Below are positions 26,928-36,280 of a stretch of 64,000 bases of DNA, one piece after another. A program made the position numbers and the translations under genes. Positions within the stretch are counted from its first letter, which is position 1. Every line of letters begins with the position of its first letter. The stretch comes from CAKZLS01 sp963786305 (GTDB lineage Bacteria; Pseudomonadota; Alphaproteobacteria; Rhodospirillales; Defluviicoccaceae), in contig CAWAYL010000014.1 of the NCBI GenBank assembly GCA_963786305.1, positions 310,001 to 374,000 on the forward strand, given 5' to 3'. The notes beneath the pieces are model-generated. The model was given only the letters and a program-made list of their open reading frames with translations, was not told the origin of the DNA and did not search any database.

Positions 26928-28342
26928 GGGTCTGTCATTTGAGCTGTGTAAGTGTTTTGAACGGAGGCCTGTGGTTAAGTTTGCAGCGAGCGACCTAAAG
27001 AGTTCGAACGAGCGGAGAACTTATCCATAGGCCGGGCCGGATTAGGCACTGACATGGAGAATAGCGGAGATGACAAAGACCAAGCGTAAGACTGAAACGT
27101 TTTCCAATGAGACCCTTGATGCCTTACTTGCCGGGCATGAGACACCGGAGGACATTTTCGGAGAGGCCGGGCTTTTCAAACGGCTTCAATCAGCGCTGAT
27201 TGAGCGCGCCCTGGGGGCGGAGTTGACCCATCATCTGGGTTATCCGCCCCACGGCCCGGCGGCCGGCGATGACCGGCGCAACGGCCATGGCGCCAAGACT
27301 GTCGAAACGGAGACCGGGCCCTTGGCGATCCGGGTTCCACGCGACCGGGACGGGGATTTCACGCCGCAATTGGTCAAGAAGGGCCAACGGCGCCTAGAGG
27401 GGTTCGACGACAAGGTTCTCTCGCTCTATGCCCGGGGCGTGTCCATGCGTGAGATCCAAGGGCACCTGGAGGAGCTCTACGGCACGGATGTCTCGCCCGA
27501 GTTGATTTCGACAGTCACCGACGCGGTGCTGGACGAGGTGAGGTCCTGGCAGAACCGCCCCCTGGAAAGTCACTACCCGATCGTTTATCTGGACGCCCTT
27601 CGGGTCAAAATCCGTGACCGGGGGCATATTGTCTCCAAATCCGTCTACCTCGCCATTGGCGTCACCATGGAGGGCCAAAAGGAGGCTCTGGGCCTCTGGC
27701 TGGCCAACGCCGAGGGGGCGAAGTTCTGGCTTCAGATCATCACCGAACTGAGAAACCGGGGGATCGAGGATATCTTCATCGCCTGCGTCGATGGTCTCAA
27801 GGGTTTCCCCGAAGCCATTGCCACCGTCTTCCCCGAAACCCAAGTGCAGCTCTGTATCGTCCATATGATCCGACATTCATTGGCCTATGTGTCTTGGCAG
27901 GATCGCCGCACCATGGTGGGGGATCTCAGGGCCATCTATGACGCGGCCAACGAGGATGCGGCGCGGATGGCGCTCAATGACTTCAAGGACAAATGGGACG
28001 GCCAATACCCAACCATCTCCGCCTCATGGGAGAGGAACTGGACCGCGATCGTGCCGTTCCTGGCCTACCCACCGATGATCCGCAAGGTCGTATACACCAC
28101 AAACGCCATCGAGGCCGCCATCCGCCAGGTCCGAAAGATCATCAAAACCAAGGGAGCCTTCCCGAACGATGACGCGGCCATCAAACTCATCTACCTCGCC
28201 TTGCGAAATGCCGAGAAGAAGTGGAAAATGCCATTGAAGGAATGGAATGCGGCGATGAACCAATTCGCCATCCTCTTCGCCGACAAATTCCCGAAGCAAT
28301 AGGAATGTCGGCTAAAACTTACACAGATATTCTGACAGCCTC
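26928..28342 (+). mobile_element. Intact IS256-family insertion sequence
   Basis: About 1415 bases with imperfect terminal repeats: GGGTCTGTCA with CTGTGTAAGT inside at the left, and GAGGCTGTCA with CTGTGTAAGT at the right (reverse complement). It is flanked by GTTCCGGA on the left and GTTCGGA on the right, an 8-base target duplication with one base missing. The transposase inside is complete, so the element may be active. Confidence 0.85.
27070..28302 (+). CDS. IS256 (mutator) family transposase
   Basis: A full-length 410-residue transposase. The DDE residues lie in PIVYLDALRVKIRD, FIACVDGLKGFPEAI and TTNAIEAAIRQVRK; the family block VQLCIVHMIRHSLAYVS is present. No frameshift is seen, unlike many chromosomal genes nearby, which suggests either recent arrival or better sequence from multiple copies. 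Confidence 0.95.
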   Translation: MTKTKRKTETFSNETLDALLAGHETPEDIFGEAGLFKRLQSALIERALGAELTHHLGYPPHGPAAGDDRRNGHGAKTVETETGPLAIRVPRDRDGDFTPQLVKKGQRRLEGFDDKVLSLYARGVSMREIQGHLEELYGTDVSPELISTVTDAVLDEVRSWQNRPLESHYPIVYLDALRVKIRDRGHIVSKSVYLAIGVTMEGQKEALGLWLANAEGAKFWLQIITELRNRGIEDIFIACVDGLKGFPEAIATVFPETQVQLCIVHMIRHSLAYVSWQDRRTMVGDLRAIYDAANEDAARMALNDFKDKWDGQYPTISASWERNWTAIVPFLAYPPMIRKVVYTTNAIEAAIRQVRKIIKTKGAFPNDDAAIKLIYLALRNAEKKWKMPLKEWNAAMNQFAILFADKFPKQ

Positions 28343-28456
28343 GTTCGGACGCTAACCCGGAAGGGCAAGCGATCGACGATCGTCGCAACCGCAATCGCCC
28401 GTGAACTGTCCGCCTTCATCTGGGCGATCAACCGCGAAGTCGTGGGCAGACCATGA

Positions 28457-29421
28457 CCGCTCCATCCATGGCCCGGGGCTGTGGACCGCCTGCGCTATAT
28501 GAGGGCTCCGCCGCCCCACAGCCCCTCCATGTGCCATCCGATCCAGGGAGGTTCATGGCGTCGAGTTGATGCGGCGCTCGCCGGCCGGCGGCTCGGCATG
28601 ACAACCATCGTGCAGCAGTGAGGGCGGGACCACGGCAGGGGAACTCCCGATTGGACTATGTGGCCGGTCACCTGATCGACGCCCGAGTTTAGACAGGGAC
28701 AGCCCCGGACGAAAAAACGGAAATGCGGACAACAACCCGCGGATCAGAGTTTGATCACCGACGTCTCCAGGCCCCGCTCTCTCCCCTGCACGATCCATCG
28801 CCCGATGAACTCCCGCCGGCACGGCGTGGAAGCGACATGTCGCGCGCGCAGTGCTTGACAAAGGACATCAGAGTCCTGAGAAAGAGGAGGGGAACGCGCC
28901 ACGGGGAGTGGCGGCCCTACCACGTAACAAAGGCGGCGACACGCTCCCCGGCTGGAGCCTGTCCTGCTCCAAATAGTGCTGATCAGACCGCGAAAACGAA
29001 GGCTAAGTCTATTCCATCAGTGGTCAGCCTTACGGATTGTGACGGCTGCACCTCGGCTGGCAGACGTTGACAAACATTGGCCGAACCGGGGAAAGATGAC
29101 CCAGAGCGGTCCCTGACCCCCGGCATGCTCGGTATCATGGCTCGAAACCCACCAATCAATGCCAGGACGTCAGATTAAGTCTAAACTGTTTGAGGGGATC
29201 ACCTCAGGTCACGAATATGCGCAAGGGTTTTAACGGTCTGTCGGCGCTGGCCGAGACGATTTTGCCTCCTTCAGTATGGCAATGGGGTTCGTCCGGGCGA
29301 TGCGCGGAAGCCTTTGCCTGGAGCAGCGCGCCGTCGCATTAGTGTTCCGCCGGAACGGCACATCCTGTTGATGGCGTTTTAAAATACGGTTAAGACTCGA
29401 ACGTTGAGGGGGAATAGAGGC
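28457..29421. other. Non-coding stretch after the IS110 gene
   Basis: Only short unconvincing frames. The first 70 bases hold the inverted repeat described for the IS110 element. The rest looks like decayed sequence; I recognise nothing in it. Confidence 0.4.
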
Positions 29422-30119
29422 ATGAACTTAAACTGCAAGCTCGCCGTCGGGATGATTGCGGCGACAGCCCTGATACTTTCGTTCGGACATGACGGCGAAG
29501 CGGCCGCGGTTGACGTTTCGGATTCCATCATTATCGCGACCGGCAAAGTCCTTCAAGGATTTCAAGGGCAAGCGCGTGTACATTGGCCCGCCCGGGGGGG
29601 TTAAGCGCGAAACCATGCGAATCATCTTGGACGCCTTTGGTTGGAGCGGCGACGACATTGAAGGTATCTCCGAACTCAAGGCGCCCGACGCCGCCGAAGC
29701 CCTTTGCGACAACGGGATAGACGCATTCATCTATACAATCGGGCACCCAAATCCGGTGGTTGAACAAGCCGTGGCCACGTGCCGCGCGGTACTCGCACCC
29801 GTCGCGGGACGGGTCATCGACACGTTGGTCGCCAATAGCCCGATTTACGTGCGGGCGGTTATCCCGAAGGGAACGTATCGGGGTCAGTCCCGGGACATTT
29901 CGACAATCGGTCTCGTCGCGACGGTGGTCACCACGACGAGGACCAAACCGGAGGTCGTCTACCAGGTTACCAAGGCGTTCTTCGAGAACCTCGATCGGCC
30001 TCCGCGACGCGTCCCCATTGTTCTCGTCCTTGACCACCCCGGAAATGGTCTCGAGCGGCCGAATGGCTCCCCCGCACGTGGGTGCTTCGAAGTATTTTGC
30101 CGAGGCCGGACTGAAGTGA
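29422..30119 (+). pseudogene. TAXI-family TRAP transporter binding protein, internally deleted
   Basis: A signal peptide (LAVGMIAATALILSF) leads to the mature start (SDSIIIATG), which is fused at once to a segment from the middle of the family (SFKDFKGKRVYIGPPGGVK). About 90 residues of the ligand-binding half are therefore missing, and the frame shifts at the junction. A second shift near 29998 separates KAFFENLDR from the ending PPHVGASKYFAEAGLK. Intact relatives bind C4-acids or amino acids in the periplasm. This copy cannot be functional. Confidence 0.75.
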
Positions 30120-30143
30120 GACAATACAACCGATCGTATTGCA

Positions 30144-31047
30144 TGAACAAGAACCTTCGCCTCGGCTTGGTTGGCTGGGCAATGTCCATCGTCGTTGCGC
30201 TGGTCGCGGTTCCAGCCGCGGCGGATCCCGATGATCTCGACGCAATCCTTGGCGCGATCGATGATCCGCATCCGCTGCGAGCCGCCGACACATCAAGCCC
30301 CCGCGACACGCTTCGAAGCTTCATCCGCGATTTCAGTGAAGGCATTCAGGCGTGGCAGAAGGATGAACCAGAAGCGGCCATCTATCGGCCGCTCTACCGT
30401 GCCAGCGAAACTTTCGACGCGACCGAGCTTGCCGCCATTGACCGTCTTGCGAGCGGTGCCCTCAAAATGGCTTTCTTAAGGGAAATCCTCGACCGCATCG
30501 AGTTGCCGTCCTTCGAGCAGATTCCGGGCGATGAGGAGGTTGCCGAAACAGGAATCACCCGTTGGACCCTTCCAAACACCAATATCGAGATCGTCAAAAT
30601 TGAAGACGGACCCAATGCCGGGCAATTCCTCTTCAGCAATCAAACCGTCGAACAACTCGAAAATTACTATGAAATGGCAAAGGCCTGCCATACAAGAAAG
30701 GGGCATTTTTTGATCTGCACGAAGACATTTTGTCGAGTCCGGGGCGGTGGTTGCCGAGAACTTTGCCGGATCGATTTCCAAATTGGGCCAGTCAAATCGC
30801 CTTCGGTCAGGCCTTGTGGCAATGGTTCGCCGCCGCGCTTTCCCTAATGATCTTGGGAATGGCGATTTGGTTGTTGTGTCGCGTGGGCGCGCGACCCGGG
30901 ACCGGCAGAAGATCGGCAACGCGTTCGACGCCTATCGCCAGTGGTCTGGATCTAACACATGGGTACCAATATGTTAGATCCAGACCACTAGATGTTCGGT
31001 CCTGGAGTGGCAAGATCTCTCGTCCCGCTCGTCAAGTCTTGACTTAA
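30144..31047 (+). pseudogene. Mechanosensitive channel (MscS-like) N-terminal remnant
   Basis: A signal peptide (SIVVALVAVPAAA) and a periplasmic domain ending EDGPNAGQFLFSNQTVEQLENYYEMA are followed, after a one-base shift near 30682, by the expected LPYKKGAFFDLHEDILSSPGRWLP and a first membrane helix (WFAAALSLMILGMAIWLL). The pore and cytoplasmic MscS domains are absent. The coding sequence breaks off next to a perfect inverted repeat at 30940. The family call rests on the N-terminal part only. Confidence 0.55.
30940..30989. repeat. 18-base perfect inverted repeat
   Basis: AGTGGTCTGGATCTAACA and TGTTAGATCCAGACCACT flank a 14-base centre containing GGTACC. It lies where the MscS remnant stops resembling its family and 116 bases before nhaA. 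It may be a recombination scar, a regulator site or a terminator for the remnant. Confidence 0.7.
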
Positions 31048-31105
31048 CCCGATTGGCTTTGCCCTGTATGGTTTGCGCCCGGAACAGAAAGATTGGGAAA
31101 ACGTC

Positions 31106-32293
31106 ATGCCGCTCAACGCAATCCGGGATTTCTTCAAGATGGAGGCCGCCGGCGGTATCGTGCTGGTGATCGCCGCCGCGCTGGCGGTGGTGGTGTCGAA
31201 TTCGCCGCTGGCCGGCATCTACGACGGCTTTCTGACCCTGCCTCTCCAAATTCGCGCCGGTCCCCTCGATATCGACAAGCCGCTGTTGTTGTGGATCAAC
31301 GATGGCCTGATGGCGATCTTCTTTTTCCTGGTGGGCCTGGAGATCAAACGCGAACTTCTGGAAGGCGAGCTCTCGACGCTCTCGCAAGCGGCGTTGCCGG
31401 CGGTGGCGGCGGTGGGTGGAATGGCCGCGCCGGCATTGATTTACGTCCTCATCAACTTGGGGCAACCGGAAAATCTAAAGGGCTGGGCGATCCCGGCGGC
31501 CACCGACATCGCCTTCGCCCTGGGGGTGATGGCGCTGCTCGGAAAAAAGGTGCCGCTGTCGCTCAAAATTCTGCTCACGGCGATCGCCGTGTTCGACGAC
31601 CTGGGCGCCATCGTCGTGATCGCGCTGTTCTATACCGCCGACTTGTCCCTGATTTCGTTGTATCTGGCCTTGGCGGGACTCGCGATTCTGCTGGTCATGA
31701 ACCTGATGAACGTCACCAAGATCTCGCCTTATATCGTGGTCGGCGCGATTATCTGGATCTGTGTGCTCAAGTCCGGTGTCCATGCGACGCTCGCTGGAGT
31801 CGCCATCGCCTTGACCATTCCGCTGAGGGCCACGGACGCCGACGGCCATTCTCCGCTCCGCCACCTGGAACATGGCCTTCATCGCTGGGTCGCGTTCGGG
31901 GTTCTGCCGATCTTTGCGTTCGCCAACGCCGGGGTCACGTTTGCCGACATCGGTCTTTACAATTTCGTTGAGCCGGTGACGCTGGGTGTTTCCGCCGGCC
32001 TGCTTTTCGGCAAGCAGATCGGTGTTTTCGGTACGCTGTACCTGATGATCCGATGGGGGGTCGCACGCATGCCCGAGGGGACCAACTGGACCCAGCTCTA
32101 TGGCTTGTCGATGTTGTGCGGCATCGGTTTCACCATGAGCCTGTTCATCGGCGGCTTGGCGTGGGAGCACGCCGAGTTCTACGCGCCGGTCCGTCTCGGT
32201 GTGATCACCGGTTCGGTCCTTTCCGCCGTGGCGGGATTTGTGGTGATCAGTTTCGGGGCCGTCCCCAAACCTGTAGTGCAGTTGGATAGATAA
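31106..32293 (+). CDS. nhaA: Na+/H+ antiporter NhaA
   Basis: A 395-residue inner-membrane antiporter of the expected length (E. coli 388) with 12 predicted helices. The ion-binding aspartates lie in AVFDDLGAIVVIALFYT. Other family blocks are AGGIVLVIAAALAVVVSNSP, IPAATDIAFALGVMALLG, LKSGVHATLAGV and GIGFTMSLFIGGLAW. The ATG giving MPLNAIRDFFKMEAAGG was preferred over an in-frame start 11 codons upstream. It exports sodium in exchange for protons. Confidence 0.95.
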   Translation: MPLNAIRDFFKMEAAGGIVLVIAAALAVVVSNSPLAGIYDGFLTLPLQIRAGPLDIDKPLLLWINDGLMAIFFFLVGLEIKRELLEGELSTLSQAALPAVAAVGGMAAPALIYVLINLGQPENLKGWAIPAATDIAFALGVMALLGKKVPLSLKILLTAIAVFDDLGAIVVIALFYTADLSLISLYLALAGLAILLVMNLMNVTKISPYIVVGAIIWICVLKSGVHATLAGVAIALTIPLRATDADGHSPLRHLEHGLHRWVAFGVLPIFAFANAGVTFADIGLYNFVEPVTLGVSAGLLFGKQIGVFGTLYLMIRWGVARMPEGTNWTQLYGLSMLCGIGFTMSLFIGGLAWEHAEFYAPVRLGVITGSVLSAVAGFVVISFGAVPKPVVQLDR

Positions 32294-32356
32294 CGTTTTG
32301 TCCGCTGGCCATTCTGTGTAAGGTTTGCCGCATGTTACACAGGCGGAGCATCGACA

Positions 32357-32716
32357 ATGAGGCCTCTTGAAAATCGGCGTTTCGCGGCGTTGTTGCCGTC
32401 GTTGGCCCCGGTCGCCGTCGTGTTCGCCGCCGTGTTCGCCCTGTCCGGGTGCGAACTGGCCTATCACCAATTGAGCGCGGAGCGGCAGGCGGGATGCAAA
32501 CCGTGGTCGGTCGGCTGCCAGCCGGTGGTGGATGTCGCGGGCGAGGGGCCCATTCAAACGACCCGGTACGATATGAAGCGCGTGCAAATCGTCGACGCCG
32601 CCGCGCACGCGCCCTATCGCCAGTGCGACACCCTGGCCTTCGGCTGCCAGTTGATCATTGCGGTCGACGCGCTCGATGAGCAATACGTTCAGCCATTCGG
32701 AACCGACCCCTACTGA
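32357..32716 (+). CDS. Small hypothetical lipoprotein
   Basis: A 119-residue protein with a lipoprotein signal peptide: hydrophobic residues 14-29 and a lipobox LSGC with Cys31. The mature part has four further cysteines in repeated contexts (GCKPWSVGCQP and QCDTLAFGCQL), suggesting two disulfides. The family is not recognised. Confidence 0.55.
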   Translation: MRPLENRRFAALLPSLAPVAVVFAAVFALSGCELAYHQLSAERQAGCKPWSVGCQPVVDVAGEGPIQTTRYDMKRVQIVDAAAHAPYRQCDTLAFGCQLIIAVDALDEQYVQPFGTDPY

Positions 32717-32776
32717 CGCTCACCGAATGCGATCGCGAATAGCGAGGATGACGGTCGTGCCGTCATCCGTTGATTT

Positions 32777-32826
32777 TAGAGCAAGTCAATCCGATCGAGT
32801 GATTCCACTCGACGGATATTGCTCTA
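32777..32826. repeat. TAGAGCAA...TTGCTCTA palindrome (full copy)
   Basis: Fifty bases with nested arms: TAGAGCAA/TTGCTCTA outside, TCCGATCGAGTG/CACTCGACGGA inside, loop ATTC. Its right edge supplies the TAG stop codon of fabI on the minus strand. Partial copies lie at 10894 and 42337. Confidence 0.75.
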
Positions 32827-33657
32827 TCCGACCACGTGATAACCGCCGTCGACGTACATGGTATCGCCGGTGATCAGCTTGGCGAAGTCGGTGGCCAGAA
32901 ACGCCGTGGCGACGCCCACGTCCTCGATGGTGACGAGGGCGCGAGACGGCGCCCTTTCGGCCGCCTTTTCCATCAGTTCGTCGAACCGGCCGATGCCCGA
33001 GGCCGCCCGCGTCTTGATGGGACCCGGAGATATGGGGTTCACCCGGATGCCCTTCGGTCCCAATTCGGCCGCGAGGTAGCGCGCCGTCGCTTCGAGCGCC
33101 GCCTTGACCGGTCCCATCAGGTTGTAATTTTCGACTACTTTCTCGGCGCCGAAGTAGCTCATCGTGAACAGGGCGCCGCCGTTGGTCATGAGCGGCTCGG
33201 CATAGCGCGCCATGCGGATGAAGGAATGGCACGAGATGTCCATGGCCATGGCAAAGCCCTCCCGCGAGCAATCGACGACACGGCCATGGAGATCGTCGCG
33301 CGGCGCGAAAGCGATGGAATGCAGCGCGAAGTCCAGCCGTCCCCATTCCTTCTCGATCGCCGCGAAGACGGCCTTTAATTGGCCGGGCTCGCGGACATCG
33401 CAGGGGAGGTAAAGGGCCGGCGGAATATCGAGAGCCTTGGCCAGTGCCTCGGTGTACGGTTTCGATTTTTCGTTCAGATAGGTCATGCACAGATCGGCGC
33501 CGATGCCCCGAAACGCCTGGGCGCAGCCCCAGGCGATGGACTGGTCGTTGGCGATGCCGATGACGATGCCTTTTTTCCCCGCAAGTGCCTGTACGCCTCG
33601 CTCCCGCTGGCTTCTCAGGGAGTCGAGCAATTCGGTGTTGATGGTCTTTTCAGTCAT
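32824..33657 (-). CDS. fabI: Enoyl-ACP reductase FabI
   Basis: A 277-residue SDR-type NADH-dependent enoyl-ACP reductase for the last step of fatty-acid elongation. The nucleotide motif is KKGIVIGIANDQSIAWGCAQAF; catalytic Tyr178 and Lys185 lie in NYNLMGPVKAALE, and FGAEKVVEN is typical. The C-terminus FAKLITGDTMYVDGGYHVVG is complete and its stop lies in a palindromic repeat. It overlaps the ackA stop by 8 bases, the third gene of a MaoC/Pta-ackA-fabI operon. Confidence 0.93.
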   Translation of the reverse strand: MTEKTINTELLDSLRSQRERGVQALAGKKGIVIGIANDQSIAWGCAQAFRGIGADLCMTYLNEKSKPYTEALAKALDIPPALYLPCDVREPGQLKAVFAAIEKEWGRLDFALHSIAFAPRDDLHGRVVDCSREGFAMAMDISCHSFIRMARYAEPLMTNGGALFTMSYFGAEKVVENYNLMGPVKAALEATARYLAAELGPKGIRVNPISPGPIKTRAASGIGRFDELMEKAAERAPSRALVTIEDVGVATAFLATDFAKLITGDTMYVDGGYHVVG

Positions 33658-34847
33658 TGGTTCCCTTCCTTTCTCCCAACACGCGGAGCGTATGGATGGC
33701 GATCATCCGTTCCTCGTTGGTGGGAATGACCCATGCGCCGACGGCGCTGTTTTCGGTGCTGATGCGGGGGCCGCCCCGGCGGTTCGCTTCCGGGTCGAGC
33801 TCGATGCCGAGCCAGGCCGCCCGCCGGCACACCCGTTCGCGGATTTCCGGCGCGTGCTCGCCGATACCGGCGGTGAACACCAGCGCGTCGAGTTCCCTCC
33901 AGCGCGCTGGCGAGCGCCCCCGTCTGCTTGGCGATGTGATAGACGAACAACGCGATGGCTTCCGCCGCTCGCGGGTCGCCGCTGGCCAGCAGATCGCGCA
34001 TGTCGTTGCTGATACCCGAGACGCCGAGCAGACCCGACTCTTTGTAGAGCAACTTCTCGATGGCGGCGGCATCCATGCCGAGGCTCTGGAGGCAGTAGAG
34101 CACGACACCGGGATCGAGCGAGCCGGTCCGGGTGCCCATGGGCAGGCCGTCCACCGCGGTGAACCCCATGGTGCTCTCGATGCTGTGGCCGTCCTTGAGG
34201 GCGCACATGCTGGCGCCGCTGCCGAGATGCGCGACCACCGCCCGCGCCGCGGCCGGCGCATATTCCGGCAGCTTGCGGGCGATGTATTCGTACGACAGGC
34301 CATGAAAGCCGTAGCGCCGCACGCCCGCGTCCGTCAGCGATCGCGGCAGCGCGAACATCTGCGCCACCGCCGGCAGGGTGCGATGGAACGCGGTGTCGAA
34401 ACAGGCGACCTGCGGCAGTCCAGGGTGGGTCTCGGCGAGCGCGCGGATGGCGGCGAGGTTGTGGGGCTGATGCAAGGGCGCCAGCGGGATCAGCGTCTCC
34501 AGTTCCGCCAGCACGCCACTGTCGATGAGGGTGGCGCCGGAGAAGTTCAGGCCGCCGTGCACCACCCGGTGGCCCGCCGCCGTCACCCTGACGCCGGTGG
34601 CGTTCCGTTCGATCCATTCGATGAGGTGGTGGAGGCATTCGGCGTGTCCCACCCGCGCGCCCTTCGGCCAGCGGTGTTCACCCAGCAAGGCGCCCTTGTC
34701 GTCCTTGACGGAGAAGGAGGGCGTGGTGCCGATCCCCTCGATCTGCCCCTTGCCCAACAGGTCCGGATCTTTCGCGCCGGTTTCCGCATAGGCGGCGAAT
34801 TTGATGCTGGAGGAGCCGGCATTGATGACCAGGATGGCGTTTTGCAT
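33650..34847 (-). CDS. ackA: Acetate kinase, frameshifted near the C-terminus
   Basis: About 399 codons of a sugar-kinase/Hsp70-fold enzyme interconverting acetyl phosphate and ADP with acetate and ATP. Signatures are ILVINAGSSSIKFA at the N-terminus, and GFHGLSYEYIA, VAHLGSGASMCALKDGHS and DGLPMGTRTGSLDPG inside. One base near 33897 changes frame; LDALVFTAGIGEHAPEIRERVC then follows as expected. It lies 4 bases after the phosphotransacetylase stop, forming the Pta-AckA pair. Confidence 0.9.
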
Positions 34848-34851
34848 GCCG

Positions 34852-36264
34852 CTACTCAGCCGCGGCCGCGGCCAGTATAACCTTGCGCTGATGCTCCACG
34901 AGGAGAACGGCCACGGCGCACGACGCCAAGCGGGTCCGGGCGCTGTCGGCGCGGCTGGTCAGGACGATGGGCACGCGGGCGCCGAGCACGATGCCGGCGG
35001 CTTCGGCGTTGGCCATGAACGTCAGCTGCTTGGCCAGCATGTTGCCGGCTTCCAGGTCGGGAACCAAGAGAATATCCGCCAGACCCGCCACCGGCGAGGT
35101 GATGCCCTTGGTCGCGGCGGCTTCCAGGTCGATGGCGTTATCGAAAGCGAGCGGCCCGTCGACCAAGCCGCCCTTGATCTGACCCCGGTCGGCCATCTTG
35201 CACAGCGCCGCCGCGTCCAGCGTAGAGGGAATGTTGGGTGTCACCGTTTCCACCGCCGATAAGATCGCAACCTTCGGCGTTTTGAGCCCCACGGCATGGG
35301 CGAGATAGATCGCGTTCTGGCAAATGTCCGCCTTGGCTCCGAGATCGGGAAAAATGTTGATGGCGGCGTCGGTGACGATGATCGGCCGCGCGTACGTCGG
35401 AACCGCCAGCAGGAAACAATGACTGAGCCGGCGCTCCGTGCGGATGCCCTTCGCCTTGCTGAGGACCGCATGGAGCAGTTCGTCCGTGTGGAGGCTGCCC
35501 TTCATCAACGCCTGGGCATCGCCGGCCCGTACCAGGGCCACGCCTAGCTCGGCGGCATGGTGACTATGCTCGCTGGGAACCAGCCGGTAGGGTGAGATAT
35601 CGAGCCCCTCTTCCTCAGCGATGGCCCGAATCCTTTTTTCCGGTCCTACCAGGATCGGCTCGATCAACCCCCGCTCGGCGGCTTGGATCGGACCGGCGAG
35701 CGCGTCGTCGCTGCATGGATGAATGACCGCGGTCACGACAGGTTGCAATCCCTCGCATGCCTTGATGAGTTGAAGATAGCGGTCCTCGCGTCGGAGCTGC
35801 ACCTTGGGAAAATCGACGACCGGCTGGCTGATCTTTTCGGTCGGGGCGACCACCTCGGCACGACCGACAATGAGGTCATTGCCGTTTGCGTCAGTGCACC
35901 GGCAATCGACCAAAACCACGCCTGTGTCCGAGCGCTTTTCCCTGACTACGACGGTCGACGTGACCGGCTGGCCGATGGGCAGGGGCTTGAGGAATTCGAT
36001 TTCGGCGGCGCGGGTCACCGATCCCATCCCCGGCAATTTGGTACCGATGATGGTCGCGAAGAGGGCCGCGCCCCACATACTGATGCCGCTCGCCTCCAGC
36101 AAGTCGCCTTCGCTTGGCGCCGCCTGCTTGACGGTTTTGATGTTGGGGTTGGCGGTGATGGCGGCCCAGGTTTCGATATCTTCTTTTCTGAGCGCCCGGG
36201 TAACTGAGGCGGAATTGCCAACCTCGATTTCGGCGAAGGTCTTGTTCTCCAGCATCTCGGTCAT
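34852..36264 (-). CDS. Fused MaoC-like hydratase / phosphate acetyltransferase
   Basis: A 470-residue two-domain protein. Residues about 1-150 are a MaoC hot-dog domain (TFAEIEVGNSASVTRALRKEDIETWAAI, GMWGAALFATIIGTKLPG-like block). Residues about 165-470 are a phosphate acetyl/butyryltransferase (ERGLIEPILVGPEKRI, VTDAAINIFPDL, TPKVAILSAVETV, LLVPDLEAGNMLAKQL). It links acyl-CoA to acyl phosphate next to ackA, so the pair makes or uses ATP from acyl-CoA. The ATG MTEMLENKTF was chosen over an upstream one that would lie inside the operator repeat. Confidence 0.88.
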   Translation of the reverse strand: MTEMLENKTFAEIEVGNSASVTRALRKEDIETWAAITANPNIKTVKQAAPSEGDLLEASGISMWGAALFATIIGTKLPGMGSVTRAAEIEFLKPLPIGQPVTSTVVVREKRSDTGVVLVDCRCTDANGNDLIVGRAEVVAPTEKISQPVVDFPKVQLRREDRYLQLIKACEGLQPVVTAVIHPCSDDALAGPIQAAERGLIEPILVGPEKRIRAIAEEEGLDISPYRLVPSEHSHHAAELGVALVRAGDAQALMKGSLHTDELLHAVLSKAKGIRTERRLSHCFLLAVPTYARPIIVTDAAINIFPDLGAKADICQNAIYLAHAVGLKTPKVAILSAVETVTPNIPSTLDAAALCKMADRGQIKGGLVDGPLAFDNAIDLEAAATKGITSPVAGLADILLVPDLEAGNMLAKQLTFMANAEAAGIVLGARVPIVLTSRADSARTRLASCAVAVLLVEHQRKVILAAAAAE

Positions 36265-36280
36265 CGGACTGCTTCTCCTC

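Larger units (their letters stand above)
25840..28456 (+). mobile_element. IS110-family element, interrupted by an IS256-family insertion
   Basis: The transposase gene and its 5' structured region are recognisable; neither outer end could be fixed. The coding region is cut at 26927 by another IS and resumes at 28350. Removing that insertion and one target repeat gives an uninterrupted IS110 frame, so this element was intact when it was hit. A 10-base perfect inverted repeat (GGGGCTGTGG/CCACAGCCCC, 28475-28484 and 28516-28525) follows the transposase and may belong to its right end. Confidence 0.8.
25922..28456 (+). pseudogene. IS110 transposase, split by an IS256-family element
   Basis: The N-terminal DEDD domain is visible (EAFVGFDTSKLRNAVAVAE, CYEAGPTGYGLYR, KTNRRDAVNLAKLLR), followed by the C-terminal serine-containing domain (AMRGIDLVTAMSFLAEIGD, FLGLTPSERSTGESVKRGGITKTGN). 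Coding stops at CGRF (26927); after the insertion the gene continues TLTRKGKRSTIVATAIAREL to a TGA at 28456. A GTG start follows GGAGG by 6 bases. The insertion should abolish transposase activity. Confidence 0.88.
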
